Of a stretch of 64,000 bases of DNA, positions 51,430 through 60,360 are shown in pieces. This stretch comes from Thermofilum uzonense (GTDB taxonomy: Archaea > Thermoproteota > Thermoprotei > Thermofilales > Thermofilaceae), in NCBI RefSeq assembly GCF_000993805.1, contig NZ_CP009961.1:1512453-1576452 (forward strand), written 5' to 3'. The notes below the pieces were generated by a model, which made no database searches, was not told the DNA's origin, and worked only from the letters and a program-made list of their open reading frames with translations. The translations under genes were made by a program, and so were the position numbers. Within the stretch, counting starts at the first letter, position 1. Each line of letters begins with the position of its first letter.

Positions 51430-52923
51430 TTGCCCAATGAACTTAAGCCGTTCTTTGAGCCGAGTGGAATAATACTCGTCGGCGCTTCTAGGGAGGAAGA
51501 CAAGCCTGGACACGTGATATTCAAAATTCTTCTAGAAAACTATGAAAAAGGGGTTCTACGCGTACCCATTTATCCGGTTAATCCCAATGCTGACTCAATC
51601 CTCGGACATAAGGTGTATAAAAGCATAAAGGATGTTCCCAGCGGGGCAGATCTTGCAATCATAGTTGTTCCAGCGAAGATAGTTCCGGCTGTTGTTCGAG
51701 AACTAGGCGAACAAGGAGTGAAAGCGGCCGTAATTATTTCCTCTGGTTTCAGCGAGATAGGCCGTGTGGATTTAGAAGAAGAACTCGTCAGGGAGGCCAG
51801 GAGCAAGGGAGTCAGAATTCTAGGGCCAAACTGTGTTGGCATATATTCCCCGTGGAGCGGCCTAGACACGATTTTCCTCCCATACACTAAGAAACTAAAG
51901 GATGGTAGAGAGATACTTAGCGCGCCTAGACCCACGCGTGGCCACGTAGCCCTAATCTCGCAGAGTGGTGCAGTCGGCACGGCAGCATTAGACTATATGC
52001 ACGGCGAAGGAATAGGTTTGTCATACTTTTTCAGCATAGGAAACAAGGCAGACATAGACGAGGTTGAGTTAATTAGAGAGTTAGGCGAAGATGATAAGAC
52101 CAGGGTTATTCTACTTTATGTTGAAAGCATCAAAAGGGGGAGAGAATTCGTAGATACAGCTGAAAAAGTTTCACTAAAGAAACCAATAGTCGCTATGAAG
52201 GCGGGGAGAACCCAGGCCGGTAAGAGGGCAGCCGCGTCTCATACAGCATCACTTGCAGGATCAGATGAGATTTATGAGGCCGCCTTCAGGCGCAGTGGCG
52301 TTATACGCGCCCAGGACATAGAAGAGCTTTTTGACTTCGCCAAGGTATTTGCAAGCCAACCCCCTCCCAGGGGTCCAAGAGTAGGTATAGTAACTGACGG
52401 CGGCGGAGCCGGCGTTATGGCAACAGACATGGCAGAGATGCTTGGATTACAGGTTCCAGAGCTCAAACTAGAGGCGCGTTTAAAGCTTGAGGAATTGAAA
52501 AAGAATGGTATAATACCGGAGTTTGCCCAAATATCTAATCCTGTTGACCTAACAGGCTCGGCTTCTAGCGAAATGTTCGTAGAAGCCACTAGGATATTAC
52601 TGGAGAGCTCAGAGGTCGACATGGTAGCTATTCTAGCTTTACACCAAGTTCCTGGAATACCTGACCCAGTAGAACTTGCCAAAGAACTCTCAAGGCTAAC
52701 AAAAGAGTATTCTAAACCCGTTGTAGCCGTAGATACCGGTTGGAGCGAGGCGGCGATCCTCGAGCGCAAAGAGTTCGACAAGAACGGGATTCCAGCATAT
52801 CCTACACCCGAAAGGGCGGTTAAGGCATTATGGGCCTTGTATAAATACGGCGAATTTCTGAAAAGCAAAAACTCTTTAGAAAGATATATCGAGAGCTTTC
52901 TTGGCGGAAAATATAAAAATTGA
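51430..52923 (+). CDS. acdA: ADP-forming acetyl-CoA synthetase alpha subunit
   Basis: The protein has 497 residues, starting with TTG. The N-terminal CoA-binding Rossmann domain begins FEPSGIILVGASREEDKPGH. The ligase region has ILGPNCVGIYSPW, ISQSGAVGTAALDYMHGEGI, and the phosphohistidine motif AAASHTASLAGSD. It corresponds to the alpha subunit of archaeal ACD, which makes ATP from acyl-CoA plus ADP and phosphate. No beta subunit (ATP-grasp) lies adjacent. It sits between two parts of the ATPase gene set, with intergenic gaps of about 100 bases on both sides, so it may be an independent unit. Confidence 0.9.
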   Translation: MPNELKPFFEPSGIILVGASREEDKPGHVIFKILLENYEKGVLRVPIYPVNPNADSILGHKVYKSIKDVPSGADLAIIVVPAKIVPAVVRELGEQGVKAAVIISSGFSEIGRVDLEEELVREARSKGVRILGPNCVGIYSPWSGLDTIFLPYTKKLKDGREILSAPRPTRGHVALISQSGAVGTAALDYMHGEGIGLSYFFSIGNKADIDEVELIRELGEDDKTRVILLYVESIKRGREFVDTAEKVSLKKPIVAMKAGRTQAGKRAAASHTASLAGSDEIYEAAFRRSGVIRAQDIEELFDFAKVFASQPPPRGPRVGIVTDGGGAGVMATDMAEMLGLQVPELKLEARLKLEELKKNGIIPEFAQISNPVDLTGSASSEMFVEATRILLESSEVDMVAILALHQVPGIPDPVELAKELSRLTKEYSKPVVAVDTGWSEAAILERKEFDKNGIPAYPTPERAVKALWALYKYGEFLKSKNSLERYIESFLGGKYKN

Positions 52924-53017
52924 ATTATATAAAGAATTATATAAAAAGGTTTTTGGGAGTTAGAAATACACACAATTATTTATATTTGCAACCTAGATTC
53001 TAATCACCGGGATCAAT

Positions 53018-55855
53018 TTGATTACGCCTGAACCTCTCAACAAATTCAGGGTAGCTGTTCCATCAGAATACGAGGTAAACCTCCTAGACGCTCTTGCATC
53101 TGTAGGAATTGTCCACCTTGAAAGCACGATGGAGGCTAGGAGCGTACTCCCCCCTATGCTCGTCGACGTTTTAGAAGGAAAAATATCTCCCCAGACACTC
53201 GATGTGAATGAGGCGCTAGACGTCGCTAGAAAAGTTTTGAGACCAGACGATATTCTCCTTAAGCAAATCGAGGAGAAGGTCGAGTATTATAAACAGCTTT
53301 TGAAACTAAGGAAAATTGTTGACAGGCTGTATGAAGTAGGCGTCTCACCTGAAGATATGGGCAAGGAGAAACTAGGGTTAGTTACTGATTTAATTATTGT
53401 TACTGACGAGAATTTACACGACGCGATATCCTCATTTCTCTCTTTAGGAGCAATCGTTCGCCGAGGAAGGATATCTGAATATGAGCACGTCCTCCTTCTC
53501 ATATACAAGAGAGACCTTAAAGAAAAAGTAGAGGAGTTTAAAAAAATATACTCTAAACCTTTAGAGCTGCCCTCGTGGTTTTACGACAAACCTGAAATTG
53601 TCTTAAAGAGGATTAATGAGGAGGAGAATGAGATCCGTGGGGAGTTGCATCATCTACTAGTGGAGGTTGCAAATGTTCTTCGTGATGCCTTCGAGTTTGA
53701 AAAAGCTTCTAGGCTAGAAGCAATAGGTAATGCTTATAGGGCTTTAAAAGAGCTTAGAAAAAATAAGGAAGCCCTAGCTGACATCCTATATACTTATGCC
53801 TCTCTTCAACTAGCCTACAAGGAATGCAAGGAAAACGCAAAAGTTTTACCTCGCTTAAAAGTAGCAAAAGAGTACTGTGAACTTGTACAATCAGTTCTAG
53901 AAGAAAAAGTCTTTACCAAAGAGAGAATTGAGAAGCTGACACGACTACCTCCATTTAGTAGAGATCCCCAATCAATTTCAAACAGCATAATACTTCTCAA
54001 CAAATACGTAGGTAGCCTGAGCATCCTTAAAGAGGCTTTAACAAAAAATCTTAGTGAGTTTTGCAGCAACAATGCTAGAATAGTTGTTTCATACGGTGAC
54101 GAAGGTCTTAAAGAGCTGTGTGAAACTCAAGCCTTAAATCTTTATGGTGCAACTGAAATCCAGAAAGGTTGTGTTGAATGGGGTTATGGCTGTATTTTAA
54201 CAATCCCAGAGACCCTGGAGGAAACTTTTCCAGAAGTTCTTAGATCAAAATATAATGCACTTGTCTATGTAACAAGGTGTGATAAAACAGATCTAGAATC
54301 ACTTCTCCAGGAGCTCGATAAGAAGAAACAAGCAGTTAAGAATTCCCTTATAGCGAAAATCCTCAAGACAACTCTAATACATTTCAAGGTCGATTTACAG
54401 AAGGTAGGCGAGGTACTAGGCGACGATGAATTCCTTAATCTAGTCGAGCTTTACAAGAAAGCATTCGAGCACGTTCAACTTAAACCTTTGCCGACAGAAG
54501 ATCGTTTTACGTTCTTGAGAAACTTACTAACGAGTATTGATAGCGTAGTGGAGGATATTAAACAAGTACAAGAAGAGGTTAACAACATTCTTGAGCTTCC
54601 CTCCGAGGTAATACTCTCAAAACTCGCTACTCAAAAAATACTCTTAAGAGACATACTGCAGAAGATAGGTGAGTATCTCTCCTATGAGACAACCCTTGAA
54701 GCCATGCACCGAGCCCAACCTCTTCTCAGCGAGATAAGAGTGTTTAGAACAAGAAGAATAACATATGTTGAAGGATACATACCAGTAAGATATCAAGAGT
54801 CTCTTAGACGAGAGCTTTCAAGTAGGGTTCCAAGGCTCTTGTATCTAAAGTTCGACGAAGTTAAGAGAAGTGAAAAAGCACCATCCTACATCGAGAATAA
54901 GGGGCTAAAGAAATACCTCTACAGGCTTACCTCGATGCGTGGTACTCCAAGTTATTGGGAAATCGACCCAACCATCATCTTCACAGGACTTTTCACGATA
55001 ATGTACGGTATGATGTTCGGAGATGTTGGACAAGGATTACTCCTGTTTGTTTTCGGATTATTCATGCTGAAAACCAAATATCCTTTACTGGGTATAAGCC
55101 GTGAAGGGGCGGGCACTCTCGGGGCATTAGCAACCCTCGCAGGCATCTCAAGCATGATATTTGGAGCCATGTATGGATTCATGTTTTTCTTGAAACCTCT
55201 TGCAACCCCTATCCTCAGCCCGATTCATGATGTTTATGAGATAATAGCAGTAGCGCTATGGTTCGGCGTCCTACAATTACTACTGGCAATGACACTCAAC
55301 GTCTTGAATCTGCTGCGCTTCGGAGACACGCTAGGCGCGATTTTCAGTGGAATGGGTGGCATGGGCATCTTGTTCTATTCTTCGGGTGTAGCCATAGCGT
55401 ACAAGCTTGCTCTGAACAACTTTAGCTTCTCCGCACTCGCTTCCCCGGATGTAACGTTACTCCTAAGTCTAGTAGTCTTATCATTAATAATTGTTCTTTC
55501 ATTCGGAATATACGAGACTATAACTTCACACCATAAAGAGAAACTCATGCACGCTCTTTCGGAAGTTATCGAGATGATAATAGCATTTCCAGCGAACTCT
55601 CTGTCATTTATACGACTAGCGGCTTTTGCGATGGCCCACGAGGCTTTCAGCATATTAGCCGAAAACATGGCATTAATGGTTGGTAGCCTGGCAAGCTACT
55701 TGGTAGCAAACTTCCTGGTTTTAGGCATTGAGGCTCTAGCTGTAGGCATTCAAGCCTTAAGGCTTACCTATTATGAGTTCTCGACCAAGTTCTTTAAAGG
55801 TGAGGGCATTGAGTTTAAACCAATTGGTTACTTATCACAGGCTGTAAGCGAATAA
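53018..55855 (+). CDS. atpI: A-type ATP synthase subunit I, unusually large
   Basis: The protein has 945 residues, starting with TTG. The C-terminal membrane domain (about 646-945) is normal: WEIDPTIIFTGLFTIMYGMM, GDVGQGLLLFVFGLFM, several further segments, and the conserved arginine in SFIRLAAFAMAHEAFSI. The N-terminal cytoplasmic arm is about 645 residues, roughly twice the usual 320, with long charged helices. It is the stator subunit that forms the ion half-channels. A rich AT region (52920-52990) provides a separate promoter. It is followed by atpK after 21 bases. Confidence 0.9.
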   Translation: MITPEPLNKFRVAVPSEYEVNLLDALASVGIVHLESTMEARSVLPPMLVDVLEGKISPQTLDVNEALDVARKVLRPDDILLKQIEEKVEYYKQLLKLRKIVDRLYEVGVSPEDMGKEKLGLVTDLIIVTDENLHDAISSFLSLGAIVRRGRISEYEHVLLLIYKRDLKEKVEEFKKIYSKPLELPSWFYDKPEIVLKRINEEENEIRGELHHLLVEVANVLRDAFEFEKASRLEAIGNAYRALKELRKNKEALADILYTYASLQLAYKECKENAKVLPRLKVAKEYCELVQSVLEEKVFTKERIEKLTRLPPFSRDPQSISNSIILLNKYVGSLSILKEALTKNLSEFCSNNARIVVSYGDEGLKELCETQALNLYGATEIQKGCVEWGYGCILTIPETLEETFPEVLRSKYNALVYVTRCDKTDLESLLQELDKKKQAVKNSLIAKILKTTLIHFKVDLQKVGEVLGDDEFLNLVELYKKAFEHVQLKPLPTEDRFTFLRNLLTSIDSVVEDIKQVQEEVNNILELPSEVILSKLATQKILLRDILQKIGEYLSYETTLEAMHRAQPLLSEIRVFRTRRITYVEGYIPVRYQESLRRELSSRVPRLLYLKFDEVKRSEKAPSYIENKGLKKYLYRLTSMRGTPSYWEIDPTIIFTGLFTIMYGMMFGDVGQGLLLFVFGLFMLKTKYPLLGISREGAGTLGALATLAGISSMIFGAMYGFMFFLKPLATPILSPIHDVYEIIAVALWFGVLQLLLAMTLNVLNLLRFGDTLGAIFSGMGGMGILFYSSGVAIAYKLALNNFSFSALASPDVTLLLSLVVLSLIIVLSFGIYETITSHHKEKLMHALSEVIEMIIAFPANSLSFIRLAAFAMAHEAFSILAENMALMVGSLASYLVANFLVLGIEALAVGIQALRLTYYEFSTKFFKGEGIEFKPIGYLSQAVSE

Positions 55856-55876
55856 TATTTTTATAGATGGTCTAGT

Positions 55877-56251
55877 ATGAGGAATTCTGTTATGAACGTA
55901 AGAAAGGCGATGTTAATACTATTAGCGATTAACATTGTTATACTTGCTGTATCCCTTAGCGTATTTGCATCGACAGTCATTAAGGTCTCAAAGGGTATAG
56001 AACCAGCTCAAGAAGCCCCTGCAAAGACGTTACAAATGGCTGATGCCATAGCCCTGCTAGCCGGAGCAATCGCTGTTGCCGGATCCACCGTGGCCTCTGG
56101 TATAGCGTTAAGAAGCGTTGCAACTGCTGGCTTTGCGGCGGCAGTCGAGAAACCCGAGTTGACGACATGGATGCTCATCATGGGAGGTCTAGCTGAAGGT
56201 ATTGCTGTGTACGGACTTCTACTGGCTATACTCATTCTAGGAAAAATATAA
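55877..56251 (+). CDS. atpK: A-type ATP synthase subunit K (ring proteolipid)
   Basis: The protein has 124 residues. Two transmembrane hairpin helices (about 53-80 and 95-122) carry the ion-binding glutamate in GGLAEGIAVYGLLLA. An extra N-terminal hydrophobic segment (about 12-32: AMLILLAINIVILAVSLSVF) precedes them and may be a leader peptide or a third helix. The K ring rotates against subunit I. The gene is the last of the ATPase set; subunits E, F and H are not found in the window. Confidence 0.93.
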   Translation: MRNSVMNVRKAMLILLAINIVILAVSLSVFASTVIKVSKGIEPAQEAPAKTLQMADAIALLAGAIAVAGSTVASGIALRSVATAGFAAAVEKPELTTWMLIMGGLAEGIAVYGLLLAILILGKI

Positions 56252-56591
56252 GCTCCAGTATTAGCTTTGATTTTTCTTGTTTAAATTATCTCTTACCGAA
56301 ACATAGGGAAGTTATAAACTTTATCTGTCAGTCATACCTTTTATCTCTGTCACCTCAGTGTCACACTAGAAATAAATAACCTATACGAAAAACTTACACA
56401 TGACAATGGAATTTACTTCAAAAATAGTAAAACTGAGATGAATCTATATGCGTGAATTCCTTTCTTCTTTATATTTTTGTATTATATTTAATTTAAAAAT
56501 AGAAGATGCGATAAAACCAAAAACATTAACTTTCAATCTATACCCCTTATCGTTTATTATTATCCAAAGAGACATGGTCTTTTAGACTCAC
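56252..56591. other. AT-rich intergenic region before nrdD
   Basis: About 340 bases, strongly AT-rich and with stops in all frames. A box A-like TTTAATTTAAAAATAG near 56488-56503 could be a promoter, though it lies about 90 bases from the nrdD ATG. No RNA gene or repeat was recognised. Confidence 0.4.
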
Positions 56592-58505
56592 ATGGTTACT
56601 CCAGTCGTTTTAAGACATGAAGATGAAATAATTAGACTTGAGAAAAAGTATCTTTCAGACCTGGATTGGGAGAAGCATGAGAATGCTAATCACAACGTAA
56701 GCTATAGTAACTTTCGCAACTATCTCTTCGAGAAGCTCGTAGAGACCCCAGAAGTACTTAAAAAATATATTCCTCCTGTCGCCGTCGAGCAGCATTATAG
56801 GGGGGATTTACACATTCACAAGCTTCCTGACAGCTTGTGGATTCCCTACTGTGCTGGCTGGAGCTTTAAGAAAATATTACAGCTTGGTTTAAAGACGCCC
56901 ACCATCGTCTCGGCTCCCGCCAAACATTTCGACACCGCCGTGGCACACCTCACTAATTTCTTCTTCATGGGGGCTCAGGAGTGGACCGGAGCCCAAGCTG
57001 TAAGTGCATTCGACTTGTACGTAGCACCCTTTGTTGAGGCGGATTCGCTTGAGTTTACACGGATCAAACAAATATTGCAGGGGATGCTTTTTGAACTTAA
57101 CTATCCTGCACGTGCAGGTTACCAGTCACCTTTCACAAACATTACACTAGTTTTGGACACAAGCAAGGATATGCTTGAGGGCGAGGCTATAATCGGGGGA
57201 ATTAAGAGTGGAAGCCTAGGAGATTATATAGACGAAGCAATAAAGGTCGACAAGGCGCTCTTCCAGTTGTACGCTGAAGGGGACGCGATTGGACAGCCAT
57301 TTACTTTCCCGATACCGACTTTGATGCTTACAAAGAATTTTGACTGGAATAACCGAAGGTGGGACGGGCTCACTGATTTAATATTTGAGACTCTTGCAAA
57401 GAAGGGATCGGCATACCTGCTTAACGGCTACTCAAGCAACGTTGAAGCCCTCTACGCGATGTGCTGTCGTCTAACAATTGACGTGAACCATGTTGTCTCA
57501 AAGGGTAACGGCTCCCTTACCTTAAGGCTAGACAAGGCGAGCCAGGAGGAAGCATTGGAAAAATTCCTTAAGTCAAGGGAAAGCTCTAGAACTTACGGAA
57601 TATGGGCCTTACCAGACGCAACGGGAAGTATAGGCGTCGTAACCCTTAACCTGCCTAGACTTGCCCACCTTAGCAAGGGAGAGTGGACCGTATTCGAGGA
57701 ATTATTAATTTCTCTCAGCGAAAGTGCACGAAAAGTCCTGCTAGCGTGGCGCAAAAGATATGAGGATACTATGAAGGCTGGCCTTATGCCGCTGACAAAG
57801 TTATACCTTGGACACTTGAGACATCACTTCAACACAATAGGAGTTATAGGTCTCCCCGAGGCCGCTGCTAACTTCATGAGGAATCCGAAGCTCTGGTTTG
57901 AAAGCTCTACAAGGGAGATGGAGGAAGCCATAATGATAGAGAAGAAAATGGTCTCAATGATAAGGAAGCTCGCAGAAGAATTCGAGGAAAGTGATGGTTA
58001 TCTCTACAATGTCGAGGAGGTTCCAGGAGAGAGTACAGGCTATAAACTTGCTAAAGCTGACATTGAGATGTTCAAGGATGACTATGAGAAAGGCGAGCTC
58101 CTAATACCGTCAGACGGTATAAGTCCCTTCTACAGCAACAGTATAGTACCCTACTATGCTGACGTTCCAATATACCAAAGAGCGATATGGGAGGGAGAGG
58201 TTCAAAAAGAGTTTACCGGCGGAGTCATGATGCATTTATTCCTCCACGAGCAGCCAGATCCCAAGGCCTTAAAGAACCTCATCTATCGAATAGTAACTAA
58301 CACCAAAGTAGTCTACTTCAGTATAACACCAACAATCACAGTTTGCAAGAAGTGTGGCAGAAGCGTTACAGGATACGTTGACAGCTGTCCTTACTGCGGA
58401 AGCGCCGAATTAGAACACTGGAGTAGGATAGTAGGCTACTACAGACCCGTTAGCAACTGGAACCCTGGCAAGAAGGCCGAGTTTAAGCTAAGAGTCACTT
58501 ATTGA
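56592..58505 (+). CDS. nrdD: Anaerobic (class III) ribonucleoside-triphosphate reductase
   Basis: The protein has 637 residues. Near residue 90 is an active-site-type PYCAGWSFKKILQLGL with Cys, followed by the long glycyl-radical barrel. The C-terminal zinc site has CKKCG and CPYCG, and the glycyl-radical region is RIVGYYRP with the candidate radical Gly at about 615. There is no N-terminal ATP-cone, so the usual allosteric activity site is absent. It converts NTPs to dNTPs anaerobically. The radical-SAM activase NrdG is not adjacent. Confidence 0.9.
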   Translation: MVTPVVLRHEDEIIRLEKKYLSDLDWEKHENANHNVSYSNFRNYLFEKLVETPEVLKKYIPPVAVEQHYRGDLHIHKLPDSLWIPYCAGWSFKKILQLGLKTPTIVSAPAKHFDTAVAHLTNFFFMGAQEWTGAQAVSAFDLYVAPFVEADSLEFTRIKQILQGMLFELNYPARAGYQSPFTNITLVLDTSKDMLEGEAIIGGIKSGSLGDYIDEAIKVDKALFQLYAEGDAIGQPFTFPIPTLMLTKNFDWNNRRWDGLTDLIFETLAKKGSAYLLNGYSSNVEALYAMCCRLTIDVNHVVSKGNGSLTLRLDKASQEEALEKFLKSRESSRTYGIWALPDATGSIGVVTLNLPRLAHLSKGEWTVFEELLISLSESARKVLLAWRKRYEDTMKAGLMPLTKLYLGHLRHHFNTIGVIGLPEAAANFMRNPKLWFESSTREMEEAIMIEKKMVSMIRKLAEEFEESDGYLYNVEEVPGESTGYKLAKADIEMFKDDYEKGELLIPSDGISPFYSNSIVPYYADVPIYQRAIWEGEVQKEFTGGVMMHLFLHEQPDPKALKNLIYRIVTNTKVVYFSITPTITVCKKCGRSVTGYVDSCPYCGSAELEHWSRIVGYYRPVSNWNPGKKAEFKLRVTY

Positions 58506-58529
58506 CTCCAAGCTATTTTCAATCATCGC

Positions 58530-59366
58530 TCATACTAGGTCTTGGATTTCCCTCTTCTTGTTCTCAACAAGCAGTGCCCTAGGATTTTCTATAGGATAGA
58601 ATCGACAACTAAATATACTGATCAATTTACCATCAAAGAAAATCTTGTATCCTTCTGGGAAGGGTTCATGTGCTCTCACTATGAACTTTAGACCACTTTC
58701 CTCTAGGAAGCTCTCAACAGGCTTTCTTCCATAAAGGTATATCCCCCACCCCCTGGGACTCGGTGCAAAGTCCTCAACTTCTTCGCTTGGGTCATTCCAG
58801 AGCATCTGAAAAATGATCTCGTCGTCGATATTATGCTCACTCTTGGGTAGATTCTCGATCTGATTAGCACTATACAGCCCCTTTGCAATACCGCCGTGAA
58901 CAGCGAAGATCTCGTTGTTTACGGTGGCTGCAACGCTCATGTTCGAGAAGACTTTAAGCATGAGTTCGTACACCTCGTAATCGTAATAGTTTAGCATTTC
59001 TCTTAGGAAGCCGTAAACCTCGTTCATCTCTCTTGACTCGTGATTCCCTCTCAGTAGGAACACTTTGTCGGGATACTCTCTCTTTGCCAAGAGTAATAGT
59101 TCTATGTTTTCGATTTGGAATTTACCTCTATCAACATAGTCGCCTAGGAATACCTTCACGTTTGCATCGCTTTTAAGGGCTTTAATACTCGACTCTACGT
59201 CTCCATGAGTGTCTCCCACAAACAGAATTCTTGGAGCTTCTATCTTGATCAACTGTTCTTCACTCTTCAGTATAGTGGTGACATCGTCCAGAAGTTCAAT
59301 TAAGGAGTCTCTTCTGAGGGGGCGAAGCTCTTTTAAAAAATCCTCAAAAGATTTGCTTGTGCTCAC
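58530..59366 (-). CDS. PPP-family serine/threonine protein phosphatase
   Basis: The protein has 278 residues. All PPP metal motifs are present: GDTHGD near 51, GDYVDRG near 74, RGNHESREM near 104 and FAVHGGIAKG near 152. The pattern is that of archaeal PP1/PP2A-like phosphatases. It probably dephosphorylates Ser/Thr proteins, perhaps including targets of the atypical kinase elsewhere in the window (an inference). It is convergent with nrdD, with a 24-base gap. Confidence 0.93.
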   Translation of the reverse strand: MSTSKSFEDFLKELRPLRRDSLIELLDDVTTILKSEEQLIKIEAPRILFVGDTHGDVESSIKALKSDANVKVFLGDYVDRGKFQIENIELLLLAKREYPDKVFLLRGNHESREMNEVYGFLREMLNYYDYEVYELMLKVFSNMSVAATVNNEIFAVHGGIAKGLYSANQIENLPKSEHNIDDEIIFQMLWNDPSEEVEDFAPSPRGWGIYLYGRKPVESFLEESGLKFIVRAHEPFPEGYKIFFDGKLISIFSCRFYPIENPRALLVENKKREIQDLV

Positions 59367-59385
59367 GCGTGTAACCCGTACACGC

Positions 59386-59631
59386 TTATAAAGGGTTACC
59401 CCTACAATAGACTATGCCTCGAACTCTTCTGACAAAGTTTTTACATCCATAGCATTGTAGAAAAGCCACTGTTTTATTCAATACAGGGCAGTCTACGGCC
59501 TCCTTTTTCATTTGACTTATCATCTTCTTTGACAAAGCCTTGCTTAACTGCTCTACGAGTTCCTTGTCAACACTCATAGCCGTTTCTAGCTTTTTCACTG
59601 GAATTTCATACTTGTAGTCCTGCATGGACAC
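59386..59631 (-). CDS. Small four-cysteine hypothetical protein
   Basis: The protein has 81 residues. The last 35 contain four cysteines with spacing C-x11-C-x2-C-x12-C, which could bind zinc or an iron-sulphur cluster. The N-terminal half is helical (LETAMSVDKELVEQLSKALS). I do not recognise the family. It precedes the phosphatase gene by 19 bases on the same strand and is probably co-transcribed with it. Confidence 0.62.
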   Translation of the reverse strand: MSMQDYKYEIPVKKLETAMSVDKELVEQLSKALSKKMISQMKKEAVDCPVLNKTVAFLQCYGCKNFVRRVRGIVYCRGNPL

Positions 59632-59753
59632 AAGACTATCCAGGATTCACATGATTTTATCTTTAACTTTCCTAACTGGTTCAGGAATCCTAATATCTGA
59701 ATAACCTATTTTTTAGGAACAAATAAATATCGGAATTATCTCCATTTCAAGCT

Positions 59754-60179
59754 ATGAGCGACCTCACATGGTTTATTTATGCACTTCTCGACGCATTTTT
59801 CGCTGCCCTAGCAACGATTTTAGCCAAGATGGGTTTGTCCAGAGTAGACCCTGTCGTCGCTACAGGCCTCAGATCCATCGTGATGATGATATTTACCGTT
59901 TCCCTTATGCTTGTCATTAGGGATAAGGCGCTTATATCAAGCCTTACGTCGAGAGAGATATTATTTATAATTTTGAGCGGTGTAGCAGGAGCTCTCTCAT
60001 GGTTGCTCTACTTTGTAGCGTTACAATACGGTAAAGCCGTCAATGTCGCAGTTGTGGACAGGTCCAGTATTCTCTTTATCGTCATATTAGCGGCGTTAAT
60101 TCTCGGCGAAGAGATCACGTTGAAAAAGGGGATTGCGGCGCTCCTCGTTCTTATAGCCCTAATTCTCATTTCACTGTAA
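59754..60179 (+). CDS. Half-size EamA-type (DMT) transporter protein
   Basis: The protein has 141 residues with four to five membrane segments. The features LLDAFFAALATILAKMGL, AGALSWLLYFVALQYGKAVN, and VAVVDRSSILFIVILAALIL followed by EEITLKKGIAALLVL match one EamA repeat (COG2510 type). Full EamA transporters have two repeats, so this half-size protein probably acts as a dimer. The substrate is unknown. Its 3' end overlaps a small membrane-protein gene on the opposite strand by 9 bases. Confidence 0.82.
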   Translation: MSDLTWFIYALLDAFFAALATILAKMGLSRVDPVVATGLRSIVMMIFTVSLMLVIRDKALISSLTSREILFIILSGVAGALSWLLYFVALQYGKAVNVAVVDRSSILFIVILAALILGEEITLKKGIAALLVLIALILISL

Positions 60180-60329
60180 CTTGGAAGCCTTGACTATCAC
60201 TTTTCTTAATTCACGTCTCAACCGCCAGTGATGGTATTCTATGGCGATTATTACTATCGCGACAATCAAAGCAATGGTTCCGATGACCAACCCTATGAAG
60301 TCCCATAGACCTAAAACTATTTCGGGCAC
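60171..60329 (-). CDS. 52-residue single-pass membrane protein
   Basis: A GTG at 60327-60329, preceded by AGGAG about nine bases upstream, opens a 52-residue frame on the minus strand. It has a short N-terminus (MPEIVLGLWDF), one clear membrane helix (about 11-30: FIGLVIGTIALIVAIVIIAI) and a basic cytoplasmic tail (HHWRLRRELRKVIVKASK). The helix-then-basic-tail layout and the ribosome-binding site support a real gene. It is divergent from thiI with about 30 bases between the starts. Its function is unknown. Confidence 0.6.
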   Translation of the reverse strand: MPEIVLGLWDFIGLVIGTIALIVAIVIIAIEYHHWRLRRELRKVIVKASKLQ

Positions 60330-60360
60330 AAATTGTTACTCCTAGAGGGGGTATATTTCT

